From Boletus sp. NGJ (lineage: Eukaryota > Basidiomycota > Agaricomycetes > Boletales > Boletaceae), in assembly GCA_019096195.1 (NCBI GenBank), contig JAGTXK010000219.1, forward strand, positions 744,001-808,000: a DNA stretch of 64,000 bases, written 5' to 3'. Every line of letters begins with the position of its first letter. Position 1 is the first letter of the stretch. Both the position numbers and the translations under genes were made by a program. Positions 47,279 through 59,529 of the stretch are shown here, one piece after another. The notes under the pieces were generated by a model that was given only the letters and a program-made list of their open reading frames with translations, searched no databases and was not told where the DNA came from.

Positions 47279-47612
47279 TGGCACTTTGTGATAATGACAC
47301 TGTCCCCGGACGAAGTAGTCCACCCAGGCTGGATGGGCTCATGAAATATTGTTCTCTGATGTTCTTGTTTTTCAGTATATCCTGTATCTTATCGCGTACG
47401 CTTGTTTTGGGAGGCAAGGAATGTTGTTGGATAGTACGGCGCTGGCCGGTTGATATTGTTGATTTCCGGTCGGTCGCAACCGGAAAAGGAACATTCCGGT
47501 CCAGTGCCGCATGAGAATCTCCGGCAGCCGATAAGTCGTCATTCAGCCAGTACTCTTGAGAGAGATTCGCGTTCTGCATCCTTCCTGAATCATCAACCTA
47601 ACGCTAGCCAAT

Positions 47613-48480
47613 ATGATGAGTACACTCCCGTTTATCCATATACACCTGGGACTAACACACGTTCCGAAACACTCGACGAAGCGCCGCATCGAAACCGATG
47701 TCATGAAGTTGCAAGTGCTTCTTCCTCCCAACCCGTCCCCATCTCACCTTGCCTTCCTGTAGATTGATGTCGGATTACGAGGTCACCCTTGTAAATGATA
47801 ACATGCGCGAGTTCTATGTCCGTTTCCACGGACCGCCAGAAAGTGGGTCGCCCCGTGTTCTCGCGAGCCATGCTTATAATCACATCCCGCAGCTCCGTTT
47901 GCAGGCGGAATATGGAAGATACACGTTGAGCTGCAAGCTGATTATCCATACAAATCTCCCAGTATTGGGTTCATGAACAAGATCTTCCACCCCAACATCG
48001 ACGAACTGTGAGTGGTCATCGCCAACACCAAGGTCGTTAGAGTACTGATCGACATACCGTGGAGGAGTGGCTCGGTGTGTTTGGATGTCATCAACCAGAC
48101 CTGGTCGCCTATGTTCGGTGCGTGTGCGTTTTTAGCATCGCGTGCGACTCTGGATGAACTGCGGTCAAGATATGATCAACATCTTTGAAGTATTTTTGCC
48201 ACAACTCCTCCGCTACCCAAATCCCAACGATCCCCTCAACGGGGAAGCAGCGGCATTGATGATGCGGCACCCAAAGGAGTACGAAGCTAAAGTTAAAGGT
48301 AAGTAAAGTTGATCGATGTTAATTTCGGTGCTTAGTGCTTAGTCTCGTCTCCCCCGTGTAGAATATGTGCAACGGTTCGCAACCAAGGATGCGATCGACG
48401 CTACAGAAAAGGGCAAGGATGATGAAGACGAAGAAATGAGTGACGTTGGCAGCATCAGCGAAGAAGTCGACGACTCCTGA
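47613..48480 (+). CDS. UBC8: Ubiquitin-conjugating enzyme E2 (UBE2H/Ubc8 type)
   Basis: E2 enzyme that transfers ubiquitin; yeast Ubc8 and human UBE2H work with the GID/CTLH ligase in catabolite degradation of gluconeogenic enzymes. The body reads [54 protein letters not shown] (about 47952-48006), the catalytic-Cys segment [15 protein letters not shown] (about 48062-48106) and [20 protein letters not shown] (about 48193-48250). The acidic tail ends [13 protein letters not shown]. The second intron (47711-47762) must use a GC donor (GCAAGT) to give KLLMSDYEV. The start is uncertain: the ATG at 47613 is in frame but gives about 20 extra residues before the conserved KRRIETD, so the true first exon may lie upstream. 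Confidence 0.88.
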
Positions 48481-48826
48481 TGGCCAACGGCCATCCAACA
48501 CTAATGCGCCTAGAACACACATTGACTCACGCCTCTTCCAGTCCCTGACCCTGTGTACACTGCCATCACGTTTCCAGAAACATCCTGTTGCGATTCTTTG
48601 AACGTTCAGGAGGATACCCCCTTTTCTCGGATGCAATTTATCTGCCTACTTTTTCTAATCACTGTGCCACTACATACTCTCGGAATCTATCGCACCCTCG
48701 TATCCTGTTGTACCGTTATCTAGGGAATTTTTGAAGTAGCACCTGCCTCGTTGGCTTGGCCGGAACATGTGGCAAAGGAGAGTGCCAGGCGCACGAACAA
48801 GGCAGCCGAATATGCTGGGATGGGAA
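48481..48826. other. Convergent 3' intergenic interval
   Basis: 346 bp between the stop codons of the E2 gene and THOC5. I see nothing in it beyond two 3' UTRs. Confidence 0.6.
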
Positions 48827-49607
48827 CTAGCTGGGAGCCGGGGTCGTGGGCGCGGATGGCGAAACTAATGGTGGGACCAGCTCATCAACCTTTTTCTGAA
48901 TGTCTGCAGCAGCCTGAGAAGCCATGAGTGCGAACGGAGCCACAGCGAAAGAAAGTTTTACCTTCATGAGCGTGTCTATCTGTAGCTTGACGCTTTCCAC
49001 GGTCGCGAGCTTGATCTTGCTCTGCTTGAGAAGTTCCTCCTTTTGGACCATGAGGTCTTTACGTCGGAGATCGAGTCTGATGAGGGACTGAGGAACCGCT
49101 TGACAAAGGGCTTTGCACACGAGGACATTACCTCTGCCGTTCTACAAGCTCAAAGCTGAGACGGTTGAGCATTAATTGATGTGGGTTGTCGAGGACGTCC
49201 GGGGTACGAGCCTCTGGTGGGGCGAGTTCCTGGAACTCTGGGAGGGAGTGTAGGGGGACGTCCTGGTAGATGGAGCTACGTGGGGTCAAGGTAGGAGCGG
49301 AAAGTGAAAAGGGGAGGGCATACGCAAATTGGCGACACTTGTCGATCTCGCGCTCGAGGTGGCGCTTTTCATAGAGGAGATTCTGGAGACCGAGGTGTGT
49401 CTGGTCCATGTCCTGGCGGGCATCTGCGGTAGCCTGTTTGTGTGTGCGGGTGGCGGCGTTGGCGGTTCTGTTGAGGGCCTTGAGACGGGCGAGGAGCGCG
49501 CTTGCGCGTACGTGTAATGCAGTTGGGTCTGCATTTGCATACGCTGGAGAGACGAGGTCCTGAAAGTGTTTAATGGTTGGATTAGAGTCGGACATGGGGA
49601 ACGGCAA
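48827..49607 (-). CDS. THO complex subunit 5 (THOC5-like)
   Basis: Subunit of the THO/TREX complex, which couples transcription to mRNA export. The protein is short (about 225 residues) and helical: start MPFPMSDSNPTIKHFQDLV, a coiled coil with DARQDMDQTHLGLQNLLYEK (about 49430-49370) and RHLEREIDKCRQF, which is the typical THOC5 motif, then LPEFQELAPPE (about 49240-49205) and LMLNRLSFELVERQR (about 49175-49130). After an intron come LDLRRKDLMVQKEELLKQSK and a final Pro-rich PSAPTTPAPS. Two introns. It is much shorter than animal THOC5 and matches the N-terminal core only, as in other fungi. A second in-frame ATG lies at 49595. Divergent from ZWF1. Confidence 0.82.
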
Positions 49608-49746
49608 GGAGCGGGCCGAGTACCGCCCATCCGTGAAACTTCCGCTTTTGGTATCCGCTGACGGAGAATTGATTTATCAAATCTCACGTCCCTTGCCAAT
49701 AAAGCATCCCCCCTCTGCCTCCCCAAGTCGCAGCGTCTCCCTCACA
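49608..49746. promoter_or_regulatory. Divergent promoter between THOC5 and ZWF1
   Basis: 139 bp between the start codons of two oppositely oriented genes. CCAATAAAG (about 49696-49704) lies upstream of ZWF1. No TATA box clearly placed. Confidence 0.45.
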
Positions 49747-51680
49747 ATGTCTGCACAACAACAACATCGTGCCCGCTCCGGGACAATCCCTTCCATGGAA
49801 ACCAGCGGCGACGCACTCAGAGACAACACCGTTATCGTAGGTGCGCCCCTGACTCTTCCTTGTCTCCAACTGCCTCTCTGATCCGCCACGTCCTTGCCAG
49901 TGTTTGGTGCATCTGGGGACTTGGCCAAGAAGAAGGTGTGCCATTTCGTCTCCTCTTACCCCACTGCCCATGTTCACGTGTATATAGACCTATCCCGCCT
50001 TGTTCGGTCTTTATCGCATCGGTTATCTCCCCAGAGATGTCCATATCGTCGGCTACGCCCGCACAAAAATGGACACCGAAGAGTATCAAAAACGGACGAC
50101 ATCCTACATCAAGAACCCGAATGATGATGCTGCCATCGCGGGCAAGCTCGACGAGTTCAAGAAAGTGTCGACGTATGTCGCCGGTGGATACGAGGATGCC
50201 GAGTCGTTCGTCAACTTGAGGAAACATCTCGAGGAGATTGAAAAGGGATATGTGACCAAGGAGGTCAACCGTGTGTTCTACCTTGCGCTCCCGCCTTCCG
50301 TGTTCGTCTCTGTTGCGAGAAACATCAAAGACTACTGCTACTCGACAAAGGGCATCAACCGCATCATCGTGGAGAAACCGTTTGGAAAGGACCTTGAATC
50401 ATGTCGGAGCCTTCTCGGTGCACTCAAGGAGTCGTGGAAGGAGGATGAAACTTATCGAATTGACCACTATCTAGGCAAGGAGATGGTCAAGAACTTGCTT
50501 GTGTTACGGTTTGGGAACGTTGCCATGAATGCCGCGTGGGACAGAAATTCGATCGACAATGTGCAGATCACGTTCAAGGAGCCATTCGGGACTGAAGGTC
50601 GTGGCGGATACTTTGACGAATTTGGGATCATCCGAGATATTTTGCAGAATCGTGAGTGCTGCAGAGGAGGGTGTGGGAATGGTGTACTCACAGCGACGCA
50701 CGGGCGTGTTCAGATTTGCTGCAGGTCCTGAGTATCCTGACGATGGAGCGGCCGGTGTCATTCAGCGCGGAGGATATCCGGGACGAAAAGGTGTGGTGTG
50801 CCACGAACGTGACAGCGCGGTGTTCTCACGTGTGGGATAGGTCAAGGTGCTACGCTCGATCCCAGCCATCAAGTTTGATGAGACGCTTCTGGGGCAATAC
50901 GTTGGAGCGAACGGGAAGCCGGGTTACCTGGACGACGAGACTGTGCCGAAGCACTCTGTGTGCCCTACGTTTGCGGCGACGGTGCTGTGGATCAAGAATC
51001 CAAGATGGGATGGGGTGCCCTTCATCCTGAAAGCAGGAAAAGGTATGTGAGGCTGAGAGCGGGTGGTGTTCATATGAATGACTGGGGTGTGAACGCAGCG
51101 CTGAACGAGGCCAAGGTGGAGATTCGTGTGCAGTTCAAGGATGTGACGGAGGGGATTTTTGCAGACATCTCGCGGAACGAGTTGGTGGTGCGGATCCAAC
51201 CATCGGAAGCGGTGTATCTGAAGCTGAACACGAAGACGCCTGGATACTCGTTCCGTGCATTTCCGACGGAGATGGACCTGACCTACAAGAGGCGGTTCAC
51301 GGACTCGAAGATCCCCGAGGCGTATGAGGTGCTTATTCTGGATGCACTCAAGGGCGATCACTCAAACTTTGTGAGAGACGACGAGCTGGATGTGGCATGG
51401 AAGGTGGGTGTGATGGGCTGAGGAGGTGTGGGTGGCAGCTGATGAAGAAAGACAGATCTTCACACCGATCCTGCATTGGATAGATGGACAGACGGGTGCC
51501 CCCCCGAAGCCGCTGCCCTACCCATATGGGTCACGTGGTCCGTCGCAGCTAGATGGATTTATCGAGCGACACGGGTACAAACGGGCGACGACGGCATAGT
51601 GAGTTTGTTTGTTTTTGGTTTGGTTCAGTTCTCACAGTATTGACAGCAACTGGCCGGTTACGAATGTGTCCAATCTGTAG
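49747..51680 (+). CDS. ZWF1: Glucose-6-phosphate 1-dehydrogenase
   Basis: First enzyme of the oxidative pentose phosphate pathway, making NADPH in the cytosol. N-terminal [13 protein letters not shown], then the NADP loop [12 protein letters not shown] (about 49900-49937) and [20 protein letters not shown] (about 50001-50060). [13 protein letters not shown] (about 50456-50495) carries the substrate-binding and catalytic residues. [19 protein letters not shown] (about 50596-50652), [19 protein letters not shown] (about 51018-51130) and LDAFERH-equivalent [17 protein letters not shown] follow. The last intron (about 51597-51650) removes an apparent TAG and adds [10 protein letters not shown], the usual C-terminal WPVT motif. 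About five introns. Confidence 0.95.
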
Positions 51681-51934
51681 AAACCGAGTCGTGTAGTCAG
51701 TTCAATATTAAATACATGACACGTGACCAGTTCGATCTGAGGAACAGATCGTGATGGCGAGCTCGTTGTTGCGGACGTCGAGACGGATCCCCCGCCGACG
51801 TCGTGCGTGCGTGTCTGCGTGCTGCCCGTCCGCTGTCCGCGCGCGTGTCTGATTCGTTCCCGCCATCGGACCACCCCCCTACTAATATAATATATACCTC
51901 CTCCTCCCCCCACTCCTCTCCCCCCACCCAGCTC

Positions 51935-53554
51935 ATGTTCCCCTCCCCCCGTGACCTCCTCCCCATCTTCCACTGCCCCCTCTGTCCCCCCGCCACCCTC
52001 CTCTCCGCGCCCACAACCCTCCGCTGTGGCCACTCCCTCTGCGCCGTGCATGTCCGCTCCCCCCGCTGCCCCATCCCCGCCTGCTCATCCCAGCACCACT
52101 CGCTCACACCCAACATACCCCCCTCCTCCCGCGTCGCATTCTTCCCCGCCCCCGAATCCCTCCCCTCCGATGACCCCCCCCGCGGCCTAGACGTCAGGAT
52201 AAACAACATCATCCACCTCCTCCGCGCACCGCAAGATCTCCCCCTGCGCTTCCCCGACCCATTCGGCAATTCCGATGACGACTCGGATCCTGACCTCCCT
52301 TCCCGCCACCGCCACCGCCCCTCCCCCATCCATGACTTTGGCAAGGCCCTCGCGACAGAGCTCACCTGCGAAATTTGCTTCATGCTGCTCTACCAACCAG
52401 TCACCACCCCCTGTCAGCATGTGCGTATCCCTCCTCCCCCCTCCTCCCAGATCTCACATCCCCACAGACTTTCTGTTCAAAGTGTCTCCAGCGTTCCCTC
52501 GACCACAGCATGCTCTGTCCTCTCTGTCGCCAAGATTTTCCCGGTTTCGCCTTCTTTCAACAGCATCCCCACAACAAGATCATCCTTTCCCTCCGTGAGT
52601 AGCACATTTCATTCCAGCCCTGCTCACCCGTTCCCCTTCAGTCCTCATAGCCTTCCCCGACGCCTATGCTACCCGGGGCGATGCAATAGAACGCGAAGAG
52701 CGGGATGCTCGCTTGGACACCCCCATCTTTGTCTGTCAACTCTCTTTCCCCGGCATGCCCACCCTCCTCCACTTCTTTGAGCCTCGCTACCGTCTGATGC
52801 TCCGCCGTTGTCTCGAAAAACCCTCCCCCACTCTAGGAATGATCATGCCCCCTCGCGCCGCCCCCATCCCTGGTCACGGCTCAAACGCTGGCTCCGAGTT
52901 TGGCACAATGCTCGAAATAAAGAGCGTGCAGATGCTTGACGACGGCCGTAGCATGGTCGAGGCCTGGGGAACCCATCGCATCCGAATACTAGAACAGGGC
53001 TCCCTCGACGGTTATATGGTCGGCAGGGTCGAGAGCATCGACGACTACGACGACGATCTCGCACTGTGGGCAACCCAAGACGACGACGGTGCATCCTCCT
53101 CCTCCACCCCTCAATCCCTACTCACCCGGATAGCCCGTCGCGTTTCTCCTCCCCCGTCCCCCGTTTCTCCCCCTTGCCCTCAGGAGTCAACCTCATCCAC
53201 TACTTCTCAACAGCTCCTTTCTATTCCAACACTCTTGGCCACATGTCACGCATTTTTGAGCCAACTCCATGCCGGCACCGCTCCTTGGGTCGTCCAGCGA
53301 CTCAATTACACCTATGGACCACAGCCTCCAGACACTGATCCCGGGGCATTTTCATTCTGGATGGGGATGGTTCTCCCCATAGACGAGCACGAGAAAGCAA
53401 AACTCTTGCCCGTAAAAAGTGCGCGTCTGAGGTTGAGAATGGTAGTCGGTTGGATCGAGCAACTGAAGAGCAATTGGTCAGTCACTTTCTTTCACGGCGA
53501 ATGACATTTGACAGACCCTCTAGGTGGTTCACGAGTGGTTGCATCGTGCTATAG
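51935..53554 (+). CDS. RING finger and LON-domain protein (LONRF-like)
   Basis: Probable E3 ubiquitin ligase combining RING zinc fingers with a LON substrate-binding domain. A first RING-like cluster is at the N-terminus: FHCPLCPPATLL with CGHSLCAVHV and CPIPAC (about 51970-52085). A canonical C3HC4 RING follows: CEICFMLLYQPVTTPCQH, then after an intron FCSKCLQRSLDHSMLCPLC (about 52368-52540). The LON domain begins DTPIFVCQLSFPGMP (about 52717-52760), with HFFEPRYRLMLRRCLE (about 52770-52818), GTMLEIKSVQMLDDGRS (about 52900-52955) and GYMVGRVESIDD. Ends NWWFTSGCIVL after an intron at about 53477-53522. DNA in the first 400 bp is strongly C-rich. An alternative in-frame start exists at 51803. 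Confidence 0.85.
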
Positions 53555-53809
53555 ACCACCACCACATGAATTTCCATCTTCTCTACGATCACACTAGGCA
53601 ACCACTCAGTCGCCATCTACTATTATTAACTGCATCCCATCCTTTAGCATTGTGCATCACCTCACTTGTCTTTTCTAAACATTGTTGCATGTCCATGTAT
53701 TGGTAGTCGCGAGCGTGACTCTTATTTTCGATCGAGTCACGTTGCTGTCACGAACTGTCACATTGACGTCACATTTAACCCTACCTTGACTGAGATTTGT
53801 CGACTTGTC

Positions 53810-56800
53810 ATGGCGAGGTCGAGCGCGGGTCCGCCATTGCGTCTGTTAATGCCAACAGTCCGCTCGCCAACACCCTACCCACCGTCCCCCTCACCTTCTT
53901 CTGTCCCACCGTCCCGCTCTCCGCGCATGAAACCAACGACCGGCCGATTATCTGGCATGCGTTCCCGCTCGGGTTCCACGGCTACCTCCGTGGACAAATC
54001 TGGTCCTGCATCCTTCCCGGGGATATGGGGCAGCGAGCAGGGTGACGGTACCGATGGAGAACGCTGGATCGGCCGCAAGTGCCGGTTTGAGATCGTTGTC
54101 GAGCGAATGGAGCTCGTAGGTTACCAGGTGTATGCTGTCGAGAAGTGGTGAGCACACGCACCGGCGCATAGCTCTTGTAGTTCAACGGTCCCTCAGGATA
54201 GTGGAGCGTACGCGACCAGTCACCGTGCTGACAGTGTACACCGGCGATCCTTCCCACAAGGCACGTCTCAGCAACTGCCACCGCGTTCCACCTCGTGCTT
54301 GACGGATGCTTGCACTAGATTGCTGTAACTGCGCTCAGTCCTGTCCAAACCATGACCTCTGTGGAGGCGGACGCCGAGTTCAAGGCGGCTGTGCAACACC
54401 TCCGCAAGCAGGATGGTGCACGGCCCCGAGAAGTGAGAGCTGCACATGTGCTCTTCCATAACGTGTGTGCTCATGCACGAATAGACACCACAGGGAACAC
54501 TCATGGTGACTTCCCTCGCTCACTTCCGCTCGGATTATACCATCGTGCACATTCCTAATGGCGACTTCCTCGCTGCGCAAGAACGGCTTTATTCGAACAT
54601 CAATCTGCTTCGCATGGGGTGTAGTGGTCGGAGTGCAGTCACCCTCGAGGAACCAAGGTACCTATGTGTCCTTACTCCGTGGGCATTCTCAGTCACACTT
54701 TCTTGGCAGCGATACAACGAAAGATCGTTTCAAGTCAACGTATTTCCTCTCTGATGGACCGCCACCTACTGGTGCCTTTCGATCCAAATCGCACTCTCGC
54801 ACACACACACGTACGTACTCGCAACCTGTCACCACGCTTTCGCCTGCTGTTCCCGATGCCCCGACACTCCCTTCTTCGTCATCTCACCCATTGGATGCTG
54901 TCAACCTCACCCATCCCAACGTATCGCACACCGGTGCCATTGCGACCCCAGCACCGTCGCGGCATCCACACTTTACGATCTACGTGCTTGAGCTGGTCAA
55001 GCTCCTACAGGCAGCACTTGGGATATGCGGCATGTTTCCCTTGCCATCCCCGTACACCTCGGCTGCAGCCTTTGATGGGTTGCTGTGCGATGTAACCATC
55101 GATGGGCTACGTAGATGGGTCGCCGAGATTGGCGAAAGTTTGGTCGGCTCTGAGGTAGGTTCTTACCTGCATAAGTATCGTGTGCATCGTGCCAACACGC
55201 CTCGGTACAGTCGACAGAGCGGATCGCAGATCCCAGTGTGATTGCTGCACTTTTATCGTTCGTTCTATCGACACGTAACAGGCTTGCTGCCTGGGTACCA
55301 ACCATCACCAAGGACCCCTTTCTTCATCCACACGAGTTCCTACATGTTTTATCGTCGTGGGTACACTCACAGACCACCGCGAGTCACGGCAACACACAGA
55401 CCCCTCCAGTTTTAACTTTCGCGCAATCCGGCAACTCCAATACGGGGCTTGGAAGCGGAAACATATCATCGAACGCGTCGCCTGTCCTACCAAACCAGCC
55501 GTTTATTCCTCCAATCACTTTATCAACGATAAACTCTTGCTCCCTGATGAGCAGCCCCCTCATCCATCCTCCGTCGATGCATCATCCGACTACCATCTCC
55601 AACCCTGCTTCGGCAGTTATGCCTACGCCCGGCACCTACCTCACGCTCGCATTGCATAAGTTGTTGCTTTCCCAACAGGATGCTAAAATCCGACATTCGG
55701 ACTCCCGGAAGGTCCATCGTGTTATCCTGTCGAGACTGGATCCAACCACTGACTCCGAGGCGACGGACGAGGAGAGGAGGTGGCTTGGCGGGCGCGTCAT
55801 GGGACTGGTAGGGCGAGTGGGTGTGAGTGGGTCGGGAGGTGGGCCAGGGTCCGTTGGTGCACCTACCGCTGACTTGGGAGTGTTTATTCGAGAGATTGTC
55901 AGTGGCCGTGAGCGCGGGCGCGACAAGGAACGTGAAAAGGATGTAGAGAGGGAACGAGACAAGGAGAAACTGGGCAAGGACGGGGAAAACCTCAAGGAGC
56001 GCATGGATGAGAAGGAAAGAGTTGGGGGTAGCTTGAAGGCGTTGTGGTCTGGCAAAGTCGAGGTCCTCGGAAGGATGCGAGAACGTGCGGAAGGGAGGGG
56101 GCGGGGGATAGATCGCGAGAGGGAGCCAGATAGGAGTTGGGAGAGGGACAAGGACAAACTTACATCAAGCGACGTGGACGACCCCGTGATAAAGAACCTC
56201 GGTGATGACGAACTGGCTTTTGGAGGGGCATGGTCAGGAAAGGTGCAGAAGCGACTCGAGATGTGGACAGGGTAAGTTTTCGAGCATCGTTGTCGATCAA
56301 ACATCGTCTTGATACACACAGGATCAACCGCTCCAAGAAATCCGTTGACCTTTCGTCTCCCGTCAAATTCGGGGGACGTATGTCGTCTGTTGCCATTCCG
56401 CTGTCTACGCAGTCGTCATCGTCAGGACACGTATACCCAACCTCAGAGCTCCGGGGTCTTGGAGTGCCTGCTGTCGTGTTGTCACAGTCAGTCTCTGCCT
56501 AGTCGTCCATGTTTTCGAATCATTCTCAATCCCCAAGCGCAGTGATGATGGAGACGAGGACGAACTCTTGAGTAGTGGACAAGTGTCACCTGCATGTACG
56601 TTGTTCGACGCCTTGCGCAAGGGTTATCGATTTACCATCAATGAACCTTTCGGTGTCCAGCTGTCACACGAACTCGCAACCCTTTCACTCTCGGCGCTTC
56701 CGACGTCAGTTCTGCCAACCTCGAGAACGTGCAGCGACTCGGTGACTCTCTGGGATCGCAAAGGCGTGACTATGACAGCGGGGTAGGCGAAAAAGGACGA

Positions 56801-58009
56801 CAGGTTTCGACCTGGAATGAATGGGAGCATGTCACAGGAGGCCGTGGAGAGGCGTGGTGGAAAGGACGGGTTCCGCAGGAAAACATCGCAGAGAAGGAAA
56901 CCAGAGTGGTTCTGCGTCGGACCAGACGGTGGGTTTCTTCGACTGCGTTCGCCAAGTTGATCGCTGAGATGTGATCTGTTGATTGACAAAAGACACACGT
57001 TCCATGATATTCCTTCCGTGCAGCACATACCTGTGCTGCGTACGGACTGGATGCGCATAGATGTCGAGCTGTGCGGACAGATTCTCATGATGCGGAGACG
57101 AGAGGCACATCTAGAAGGGGTCGTAAAGTGTCTCGAGGTGTGTACGCTGTTTTCATTTTCGGTGCCAGCCTTTGACGCGGCGAATAGTACCTTACGACGA
57201 CCCTTGCTCATGCTTCGACCGCGCTTCGCAACGCACATACAGCACACAAACCCATGATCGATGCACTCACCTCCCACCACCCTGCTGGCCCGGTTAGCCC
57301 AGCTACCACGTTCCCCACGGGTGCGATCTCATCCACCTTGCCTGCATTACCGCCGTCTGCATTCCAAACCCACACTCCACCGGGCCTCACGCCTATTGTG
57401 GCCGCGCTTCACGCGCTTCCGGTGCCTCCAGCCGTACCAGCCCTCCAGTACGAGGCCGCGCAGCTGAGAGCAGACGACATGTGGGCTTCAACGAGGGAGG
57501 CAAGGAAAAAGGTATGGGAATTGCGGAGCGTTGTGTTCGGGAGGGAGAATGTACTGGGCGTTGGTGGACACGGGCCCAGTGCGGTCGGAAAGGAGATGGG
57601 TCCGAGGGGACGGAGGACGGTCAAGGTCAAGGGACGACGGCGATGGACGTCTCAATGGAGGCTCGATGGGACAGAGTGTCCCGTGGATGCCTTGGGACGA
57701 ACGGAATCGGAAGCAGAAGAAGAGAGGGTGATCGTTGCGGACGGCGAGCGCTCGGAGGGTGAGGACGAGAGCGAGAGCGAACGAGAGTCCGGCGTCGAGA
57801 AGAAGGGTGCGCTGGGAGATGGTATGGAAGAGGGAGAGAGGGAGGCCATGGGGCCGATGTGGTTGTTGCGGGTGTTTATGAGTTGGGGAGCAAGACTGGG
57901 AATCGTGAAAAGTGAAGCGGACGTGGGTGGGCCGAGTGTGCCTGTTACGAGGGACCCCTCACCTGGTACGATTCTAGGGGACGGTCGTGTGGGGGCTGGT
58001 GGGTCTTGA
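53810..58009 (+). CDS. STB6-like (Sin3-binding family) protein
   Basis: Large fungal protein resembling the Stb2/Stb6 family found with the Sin3 histone deacetylase. N-terminus MARSSAGPPLRLLMPTVRSP, low complexity, then the conserved RKCRFEIVVERMELVGYQVY and VEKWIVERTRPVTVLTVYTG (about 54073-54245). A domain follows with FRSDYTIVHIPNGDFLAAQE (about 54528-54590). The middle has HFTIYVLELVKLLQAALG (about 54970-55025), SRKVHRVILSRLDPTTDSEA and a highly charged stretch of Arg/Glu/Asp/Lys repeats (about 55905-56155). The C-terminal part reads REARKKVWELRSVVFGREN (about 57495-57550) and RRWTSQWRLDGTECPVD (about 57640-57690), ending GDGRVGAGGS. About a dozen introns. Exons around 56.5-57.2 kb are hard to place. 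The family name comes from memory of these blocks. Confidence 0.65.
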
Positions 58010-58151
58010 TCCGTCATTACCTATTAGACACCAGGGCATGTACTTATGGAGGGCGCATCACACACATGAATGAGAACGTGAAACTCTATGATTGAAAAGT
58101 GATACTAGAATGTAGCAAAGATTATGTTACCAAAAGGATGACGGGAGAGAG

Positions 58152-59529
58152 CTATGCCTTGCGGACGACCTTGCCCTGAGATTTTCTGATTGTGCGTTTG
58201 TGAGTGCGGTCGAGAAGCTGGGGATCGGGATGTGAGAGACGGTAGAAGAGACGTGAGAGAGAAGAACAAGACCTTTTTCTGCTCGGCGGCGCTGAGCTTT
58301 GCGATCCTATCTTGCTCGGCCTTGCGTTTGGCGGCTTTTTTATCTTCGGCAGCCTAGAGCAAGGATGGGGAAAGCAGAGATGGCATAAAGGGAGGGGACA
58401 GACCTCTTCCTTCTTTTCCTTGACCTCATCTTCCTTGATTTCCTTTTCGACGTCTTCTCTCACCTTTCTGATCTTCGCCCTTGTCTCTGGGCGCAAGACG
58501 ACTTTTCCGGCTGCCAATAGATCTACGAGAGCAAAGACGGCGTCGACGAGGGGGAGTATGTCCTTGGCGCGGTGGGGACCGGGAAGGTTGATGTCGAGGA
58601 GGACACGCTTGGCGGTGTGTTTTTGTGCGATGTAGGAAGCAGCGGATTGGGGTCTTTCGTGGGGCTGGTCAGTTATGGAGAGGGAGCGGAGGTAGGTGAG
58701 GAAGGGGGGCGTTGCGAGGAGGGTGGAGAGGGTGGTGGAGGGGCTGAGGTGAAGCTTGAAGAGGGCGTCGGAGACATCTGCAAACTCGGACATGAGAGAG
58801 AAGGCGGGGGGGAGACTGGTGTGTTCGGAGGTGCGAGTGAACGTCTGTGAAGAGAGTGAGGAGATGAAAGAGGACAAGAGAAAAGACGGACGAGATCCCA
58901 GCGATTGTCCTTGATGGTGGTGAGCTCGGACTTGTTTACGATGGCCCATACAAAGTCTGGGAGTGCAGCAGCAGCCTCAGGATCGAGGAGGAAGTCGAGG
59001 GAGAGGTGATCGCGGGGGTGGTAGCGGAGGTCGTAGAGCTGCCAGAGGAATTGGAGAAGCAGATGGAGGGGGTCCTGGCGAGGGACGAGGGAAAGGACGG
59101 TGTGGAGGGAGACGAGGGCGCGCCTGCCTGTGGAGAAGACGAAAAAGTCGGTTGAACCATCTGAGATGAGGCCCGAGGAGGAGGCGGGTGCGGAGAAGTT
59201 GTGGGCGAGGAGGGGGTGAATGGCGTTGTAGAGGGCGTTGGCGGTGCGCTGGTTGCGATACTTGCCGTAGAGTGCGAAAGCGAGGTAGAGGAGCACGGCG
59301 ATGAGGAGAGAGGCCTGTGGGACGAAGACTGAGGGGGAGATGAGAGTGGGAGGAGGAGAAGGTAAAGAAAGGACGAACGAGCGGGCCTGAATACGAGGAA
59401 ACGCCAGCGGAACTGGGTGCCGGTGTAGTCGTCGGAGAGGGAGGGGGGAGGAGGGGAGAAGAGGGCGAGAAGAGACATGAGACGAGTTGGTGGGACGGCA
59501 GCAAAGATTTGGTCGTCGACAACCATCAT
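58152..59529 (-). CDS. CCDC47-like PAT-complex subunit (ER membrane)
   Basis: Single-pass ER membrane protein of the CCDC47 (DUF1682) family, part of the PAT/multipass translocon complex that handles multi-spanning proteins. Start MMVVDDQIFAAVPPTRLMSL at 59529. After an intron, ASLLIAVLLYLAFALYGKYR (about 59310-59255) is the membrane segment, then the cytosolic domain: DGSTDFFVFSTGRRALVSLH, ALPDFVWAIVNKSELTTIKD (about 58965-58905), TSLPPAFSLMSEFADVSDAL (about 58825-58765) and AKRVLLDINLPGPHRAKDIL (about 58618-58560). The C-terminus is a basic coiled coil (RETRAKIRKVREDVEKEIKE... to GKVVRKA) as in CCDC47. Four introns. Divergent, 45 bp from the next start codon. Confidence 0.85.

Noticed and set aside
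51697-52383. 228-codon minus-strand open frame
   Set aside because: Antisense shadow of the C-rich RING/LON gene; Gly/Arg/Glu repeats come from base composition.
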